Positions 60,201-64,000 of a stretch of DNA of 64,000 nucleotides are shown one piece after another. The stretch spans positions 927,888 through 991,887 of the forward strand of contig NC_049984.1 of NCBI RefSeq assembly GCF_000003815.2, given 5' to 3'. The notes under the pieces were generated by a model. The model had not been told where the DNA came from. It was given only the letters and a program-made list of their open reading frames with translations, and did not search any database. A program made the position numbers and the translations under genes. Every line of letters starts with the position of its first letter. Position 1 is the first letter of the stretch. The stretch comes from Branchiostoma floridae. Lineage: Eukaryota; Chordata; Leptocardii; Amphioxiformes; Branchiostomatidae.

Positions 60201-63200
60201 ACGGGACAGTCTGCATGCAGAGATCAGCTCCCCATATAGACCCCACCCCTGCCTGCCCCCATACAGACCCCTGAAGTGCCTAGCCCCAACCATAACCCCC
60301 TACAGACCCCCAGGTTGCTGATCCCTGCCTGCAGACTGACCTGTTCAGGTGAGAGGTTCTTCATAGCGTCCGCCAGCTCCTTCAGCTGTTTCTCCCGCAG
60401 CTCAAGACGCGCGTGGGCGTGGTCGATCTGCAGAGATGGCAGCACGTCCTTCTCAGCCTCCGCGAGCAGCGCCGCCGTCCGCTTGTCAAAGTCTGCCATC
60501 TGTTTCTGTGTAAGACGAGAGAAAAGGAAGTTTAAGGTAAGAAGATGTAAAAATTCCCCAAAGGATTTCTTTGGTATGTGCTCAACATGATCACACAGTT
60601 CTACAGGGCAGTCGGCAGCTTGTCGTAGTCTGACAGCAGTTTCTGTGTACGACACGAGAAAAGGATTACTTTTGTGTGTGCTGAACATGATCGACATATA
60701 TAATGTCCATCAGGGAACAGTAGAAATTATTGAGGGTGGCTGACAGCTTGTGGAAGATTGCAAGCTGTTTCTGGGTGTGATATGAGACAAGAAGGATTGC
60801 ATGTACCAATAAATAACATCATATACAACAGTACTCCATGTACCTTGTGTGCCTGCTGCAGCTCTGCCTTCCTCTTGGCGAGTTCTGGAGCCGTCAGGGA
60901 GCCGGCGTTGGTCACCAACTCAAGCAGGTCCTGCGGACAACAACAGGACGATTAACGTTTATTTCATCTTGTTGAAATACATGTCTTGTTACACATTTCA
61001 GTATCATCCATCTGCACGCAAAACAACCCCGCACACTTACAGAGAAGAGTAGGGACGATCTGTTGTGGTGGGGTATAACAAGCTTGGGTAAAAATGGCTA
61101 AGATTCAATGTACTATCAGCTAACGAAAAAGCGTTTGTTTCATCTGAAGCATTACCCTTTAGTTTGACATCCATTGATTTGGCTCTAAAGTAATTGCGCT
61201 GATACTGCTCCTATGTACATGTACGTCATCAACTTAAGGCCAGCAGGATGCTTAACTCAGACACAACAGCTCCCCCTACCTGCTCCTGTTGGGACACCAG
61301 CCTGTCCCTCTCCTGTTGCCTCCTCTCTGCTGCCTGTGCTTGTGCCGCAGCCTTCGCTGTTTCTACATATATCATCAATTACACACCTAGCCTGACACAA
61401 CAGCTCCCCCTACCTGCTCCTGTTGGGACACCAGCCTGTCCCTCTCCTGTTGCCTCCTCTCTGCTGCCTGTGCTTGTGCCGCAGCCTTCGCTGTTTCTAC
61501 ATATATCATCAATTACACACCTAGCCTGACACAACAGCTCCCCCTACCTGCTCCTGTTGGGACACCAGCCTGTCCCTCTCCTGTTGCCTCCTCTCTGCTG
61601 CCTGTGCTCGCGCCGCGGCCTTTGCCGCCTCCGCTTCCCGGCGCTGCTGCTCGTCCAGCCGGACCGTCTCCTTCAGGTGGCGCTGCTTCATCACGCGGTA
61701 GATGATGTTCTCCGCCTTCTTACCATCCTGACCTTGGATGGAGTCCACCAAGGTCGACTTCTCGTGGTCCAGGAGCTGTGGGGAGTCAAGTAGGTCATCA
61801 TTATGCAGTTCTTTGACCTTCGTTCACTTTGAAAGTACATGAAAATTTAGATAGCAACATATCATGGAAACAGATCCCTGGGAGGAAATGTTGAATATCA
61901 AATCCCCTGAAACTTTGTGTACCAGGACCCCTCTGTAAGACCCATCTAAGACCCCCCTCCGTACCTGCTGAGTTGCCAGGTTCTCCGTCCTGTTGCTGTT
62001 GCATCAGCACCCGAGCCATCTCTGCCTTGTGCTTCAGTCCCTGTATAACCCCCCTGTATACCCCCTGTAAGACCCCCCTGTGAGACTCCCCTGTAAGACC
62101 CCCCTCCGTACCTGCTGAGTTGCCAGGTTCTCCCTGTCCTGTTGCTGCTGCATCAGCACCTGAGCCATCTCAGCCTCGTGCTTCTCGGCCCCATGTATAC
62201 CCCCTGTAAGACCCCCCTGTAAGACCCCCCTGTAAGAATCCCCCTCCGTACCTGCTGAGTAGCCAGGTTCTCCCTGTCCTGTTGTTGCTGCATCAGCACC
62301 TGAGCCATCTCTGCCTCGTGCTTCTCGGCCAGCTGAGCCGCCTTCTGACGCTTCCTTTCCTCCAGCTTCTTTGCCAGTGTGTTCTTCTGTCGCTCTTTCT
62401 CCTGAGGAGACATCATAGGAATCTTGAGACTTATACAATTGCATACTCTAAGTCTCCTATAGTTTCCATCTAACTTTTCAGTCTTCATACATTTTGTTAG
62501 ACTGGTATCCAATATTCCTAAACTAGCTTTCTGCAGAATAAAGTCACTGGAACAAGTCTTCATTTAAATGTTTGGTCTTTAATTCATTGACAATTTGAAT
62601 ATGTCTTACTAATTAGTCTATGAAGATGTGCAAGTCAACTTTGTTTTCCTGCACAAATTAATGGTTATAAAGCCATTTAAGTCACCTGGACTATACGCGT
62701 CACCAGATTAACTGTACAAGCGCTTGGTCATCTCAGCTGGCACACCAAGGAGACAAACTGTAAACGTGGTTACAATATACCAACTGGAAGCTGGAGATTT
62801 ACAACCCAGATAACATCACCTGAGAACCTGAGCTCATTTTAAATTGGAGAGCCAGTATGCATGGGCAGAAAGCTTGCAGACTTCAGAAACACACACACAC
62901 ACAAAAAAATGGAAATTTCTGCTTCACCACAAAGTAAGGCTGTTCTGGACTGAAAAGCAAACACCTCATTTAAGCCAGGCAGGTAATTTCATGACTACAG
63001 GAGCTTGTTGTAGCGAAGCCACCCTGCCTACAGCACCATGTCTACTGTCCAACCTGCCACATGTCTGCTAACAGTCCGAGCAGACCAGACGCCTCTCCGT
63101 GGGGCGGCTTGTACAGGGAGGGGGTTAGTGTTCATTTCAAACAACATCAGGCAAGAAAACTCAATCGTAATGAATGCAACGCACAGACACGCTCTGATTT

Positions 63201-63647
63201 GATCCGTGGCACAAACTTCATGGTGGAATAAATGAAGGTGTTATCCGCTAATTCCATCATTTGCTTTCTATCAGCACTTTGGCAATTCTCAAGTGGAAAT
63301 GACCCAAGAAGGAGAGGACTGACCAAAACATTCTTTGTAAAAAAATAACTTTGTGTATGGAAGTAGCTAATAAATCTATATAGTGTCAACCTCTATTTGA
63401 GCATTGATTTGGCAAAAGATTGAAAATTTCCTCCTTGTCTTTGTACATCACTGTAATAATCTACTATCATCTTGTTCATTGTTGGTCACAAGAAGAAAGT
63501 ACTGACCTTGTCCATGTTCTCTGTGACCTTCTCCATCTCCTGTTGGTGAGCAGCCAGCATCTTTTTCACCTGGTCCTCTGTTAGGTTCTGTTCTTTCCTC
63601 TTCAGGACCAGGTCTCGCTCAAACTGGGCCTTCTGCTGGTCCAGCAG
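51203..63647 (-). CDS. Large coiled-coil protein with C-terminal conserved region (5' end beyond the window)
   Basis: Seventeen exons join with consistent phase, 2766 nt in all (921 aa plus stop), on the minus strand: 63507-63647, 62252-62401, 61548-61775, 60844-60930, 60341-60505, 59668-59834, 58961-59123, 58016-58129, 56923-57009, 56131-56260, 54923-55183, 54279-54553, 53712-53828, 53110-53322, 52288-52448, 51713-51879 and 51203-51342. Acceptors are AG and donors GT throughout; the weakest donor is GTAATA at exon 8. Residues 1 to about 550 are highly charged heptad-like coiled coil, for example KEERKRQ-type runs and EKHEAEMAQVLMQQQQDREN. A compact region follows (see separate entry). The last 100 residues return to coiled coil (LEQSQQQLATLQLRRENITK). 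No membrane segment was seen in the visible part. A structural or ciliary/cytoskeletal role is a guess from the architecture; I do not recognise the family. Many introns hold partial copies of the neighbouring exon. Confidence 0.82.
51897..51928. repeat. (CAAA)n microsatellite beside exon 16
   Basis: AAATAAACAAACAAACAAAC-type run in the intron just upstream of the exon ending at 51879. Similar runs sit next to exons 9 and 1 of this gene. Confidence 0.9.
52919..52946. repeat. (CACT)n microsatellite
   Basis: Seven CACT units in an intron of the coiled-coil gene. Confidence 0.95.
53110..55183 (-). CDS. Compact region of the coiled-coil protein (four exons)
   Basis: Exons 54923-55183, 54279-54553, 53712-53828 and 53110-53322 encode about 270 residues with little coiled-coil character. 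They include DFMDLLVKSPLFQHITEIED, DAQWLCSGDLMAVDINDLTP, FVVYRFGVFITQLLSRHLG, LASNLPPNDYERNAFRHSFL, VGEFVVVLLHCLAHIKVNDL and NPYFLREFYKAIKLCCQDMF. The alternation of hydrophobic helices and the well-behaved exon phases suggest a folded helical domain. This is the best part for homology searching. I cannot name it. Confidence 0.75.
55660..56110. repeat. 27-bp intronic minisatellite, G-rich on the transcript strand
   Basis: About 16 units of CACAGCTCCCATGGGCCTCC plus CCTCCCC lie in the intron between exons 10 and 11 of the coiled-coil gene, ending about 20 bp from exon 10. As 27 is a multiple of three, frames stay open on both strands; these are not proteins. The transcribed strand carries GGGGAGGGGAGG in each unit, so the intron RNA could form G-quadruplexes. 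Confidence 0.92.
56329..56539. mobile_element. MITE with TACTGTAAATG ends
   Basis: It starts TACTGTAAATG and ends CATTTACAGTA. The interior has AATTTCGCAGTAGC and GCGGTGGTTTTAA blocks and a mirrored CCGCAAAAACTGCGAACATT. It is about 210 bp, non-coding, and lies in an intron of the coiled-coil gene. Confidence 0.8.
56838..56922 (-). pseudogene. Truncated copy of exon 9 of the coiled-coil gene plus (CAAA)n
   Basis: The minus strand carries both exon ends, AAACTTCTGCGAGAGCATGAGG and GGCCGCTCTCAAG, but with the middle third deleted and the frame shifted. It lies immediately downstream of the real exon at 56923-57009, separated by a (CAAA)n run. Confidence 0.8.
57660..58015. repeat. Imperfect tandem repeat including copies of the exon 8 donor region
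   Basis: Four or five copies carry ACATCTCTGTGAAAAACACC, AGGCTGAAACC and then GTTATTACGCTGAAGCAGC. The last copy runs into exon 8 (58016-58129), so its GTAATAA donor and last exon bases are the source or member of the repeat. Confidence 0.75.
59188..59230 (-). pseudogene. Partial copy of the 5' end of exon 7 of the coiled-coil gene
   Basis: CCCTTCAGTGCTCTGGAACA followed by GGAGATAGAGGAGGAGAGAA (minus strand) repeats the acceptor and first codons of exon 58961-59123. The copy sits just upstream of the real exon and has no matching donor. A TAACCC-rich stretch follows at 59270-59370. Confidence 0.7.
60506..60790. repeat. Degenerate copies of the exon 5 acceptor region
   Basis: Segments like GTCTGACAGCAGTTTCTGTG followed by TACGACACGAGAAAAGGA occur at about 60628 and again, more diverged, at about 60738. 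They echo the true exon 5 start and upstream intron (GTCTGCCATCTGTTTCTGTG at about 60491). Confidence 0.6.
61261..61547. repeat. 134-bp tandem duplication of the 3' end of exon 3 and its donor
   Basis: ACACAACAGCTCCCCCTACC starts at 61261, 61395 and 61529. The third copy contains the donor and last codons of the real exon 61548-61775. The two extra copies keep an open frame (QERDRLVSQQEQ) and a GTAGGG donor, but the only upstream AG would shift frame, so they are probably not spliced in. Confidence 0.85.
61965..62251. repeat. 140-147-bp duplication of the 3' end of exon 2 and its donor
   Basis: Copies starting at 61965 and 62112 repeat the start of the real exon (62252), including its donor GTACGG, the EMAQVLMQQQQDREN-coding part and the TGTAAGACCCCCCTG intron sequence. 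They lack the exon's upstream part and acceptor. Confidence 0.85.
62402..63506. other. Intron of the coiled-coil gene; nothing recognised
   Basis: A 1.1-kb intron between the first two visible exons. A short (CA)n run lies near 62890. No other exon or element was seen. Confidence 0.5.
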
Positions 63648-63964
63648 CTGTAAACATAAACAAACAAACAAACAAACAAACAGGTAAACAAACAGCACCA
63701 GCACCAGGTCCCGCTCAAACTGGGCCTTCTGTTGGTCCAGCAGCTGTAAATATAAACAAACAAACAGGTAAACAAATGGCACCAGCATCTGTTTCACCTG
63801 GTCCTCCGTCAGGTTCTGTTCCTTCCTCTTCAGCACCAGGTCCCGCTCAAACTGGGCCTTCTGCTGGTCCAGCAGCTGTAAATATAAACAAACAAACAAA
63901 CAGGTAAACAAACAGCACCAGCACCAGGTCCCGCTCAAACTGGGCCTTCTGCTGGTCCAGCAGC
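63648..63964 (-). repeat. Three further copies of the first visible exon of the coiled-coil gene
   Basis: After the full exon 63507-63647 (LLDQQKAQFERDLVLKRKEQ onward), copies of its 5' end with acceptor lie at about 63698-63743, 63798-63875 and 63918-63963, separated by CAAACAAA runs. The 63798-63875 copy is 78 bp, phase 0-0, with acceptor TTTACAG and possible donor CAG followed by GTGAAAC, so it could be a cassette exon. The others end quickly. Confidence 0.8.
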
Positions 63965-64000
63965 TGTAAATATAAACAAACAAACAAACAGGTAAACAAA

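Noticed and set aside
61213-61529. Plus-strand frames with repeated LPLPAPVGTPACPSPVASSL
   Set aside because: They are the opposite strand of the 134-bp duplicated exon end of the minus-strand gene.

Overview
The window is animal nuclear DNA, not microbial. Genes are split by GT-AG introns, intergenic and intronic DNA is full of inverted-repeat transposons, minisatellites and a 200-bp satellite, and the assembly carries N gaps. The best guess is a lancelet (Branchiostoma). This is inference: it rests on the combination of an immunoglobulin-superfamily gene, tandem KCTD-type BTB genes, and minisatellites that start exactly at exon-intron junctions. I recall such minisatellites being described in amphioxus under the name 'mirages', but I have not checked this.

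Region 1 (1-8.8 kb) is a minus-strand immunoglobulin-superfamily gene. I could rebuild six exons: a signal-peptide exon, one single-exon V-like domain, and two Ig domains each split over two exons. All splice phases agree, and the gene runs off the left edge. Its introns carry two families of small inverted-repeat elements, a broken copy of an Ig exon, a 38-bp minisatellite of about 42 copies, and two minisatellites that sit exactly on the two splice sites of exon 5.

Region 2 (8.8-16.5 kb) shows no convincing gene. It holds a poly-G-ended inverted-repeat element, a large inverted duplication, a fragment of another DNA transposon next to a gap, and a decayed LINE reverse transcriptase fragment.

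Region 3 (16.5-29.5 kb) holds three plus-strand copies of a short KCTD6/11/21-like BTB gene: one intronless and intact, one with an intron and a frameshift, one with an intron and intact. Between copies 1 and 2 lies a roughly 4.8-kb foldback-like element. Its outer arms are about 1.15 kb each, and its core is an inverted array of 51-bp monomers that each contain splice-site-like motifs. Its right end lies about 50 bp upstream of the copy 2 start codon.

Region 4 (29.8-48.6 kb) is a 200-bp satellite array, plus-oriented up to 43.7 kb and inverted from 45.2 kb. About 1.4 kb of unique sequence between the two orientations holds two unrecognised open frames. Several gaps and one visibly chimeric monomer make the exact structure uncertain.

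Region 5 (51.2-64 kb) is a minus-strand multi-exon gene. I could join 17 exons with consistent phases, giving 921 codons plus stop, with the 5' end beyond the right edge. The product has a long charged coiled-coil N-terminal part, then a compact region, then a C-terminal coiled coil. I do not recognise it. At least seven of its exons have partial tandem copies of an exon end plus splice site in the adjacent intron, the same pattern as in the Ig gene 50 kb away. This repeated duplication across splice junctions is the most unusual signal in the window.
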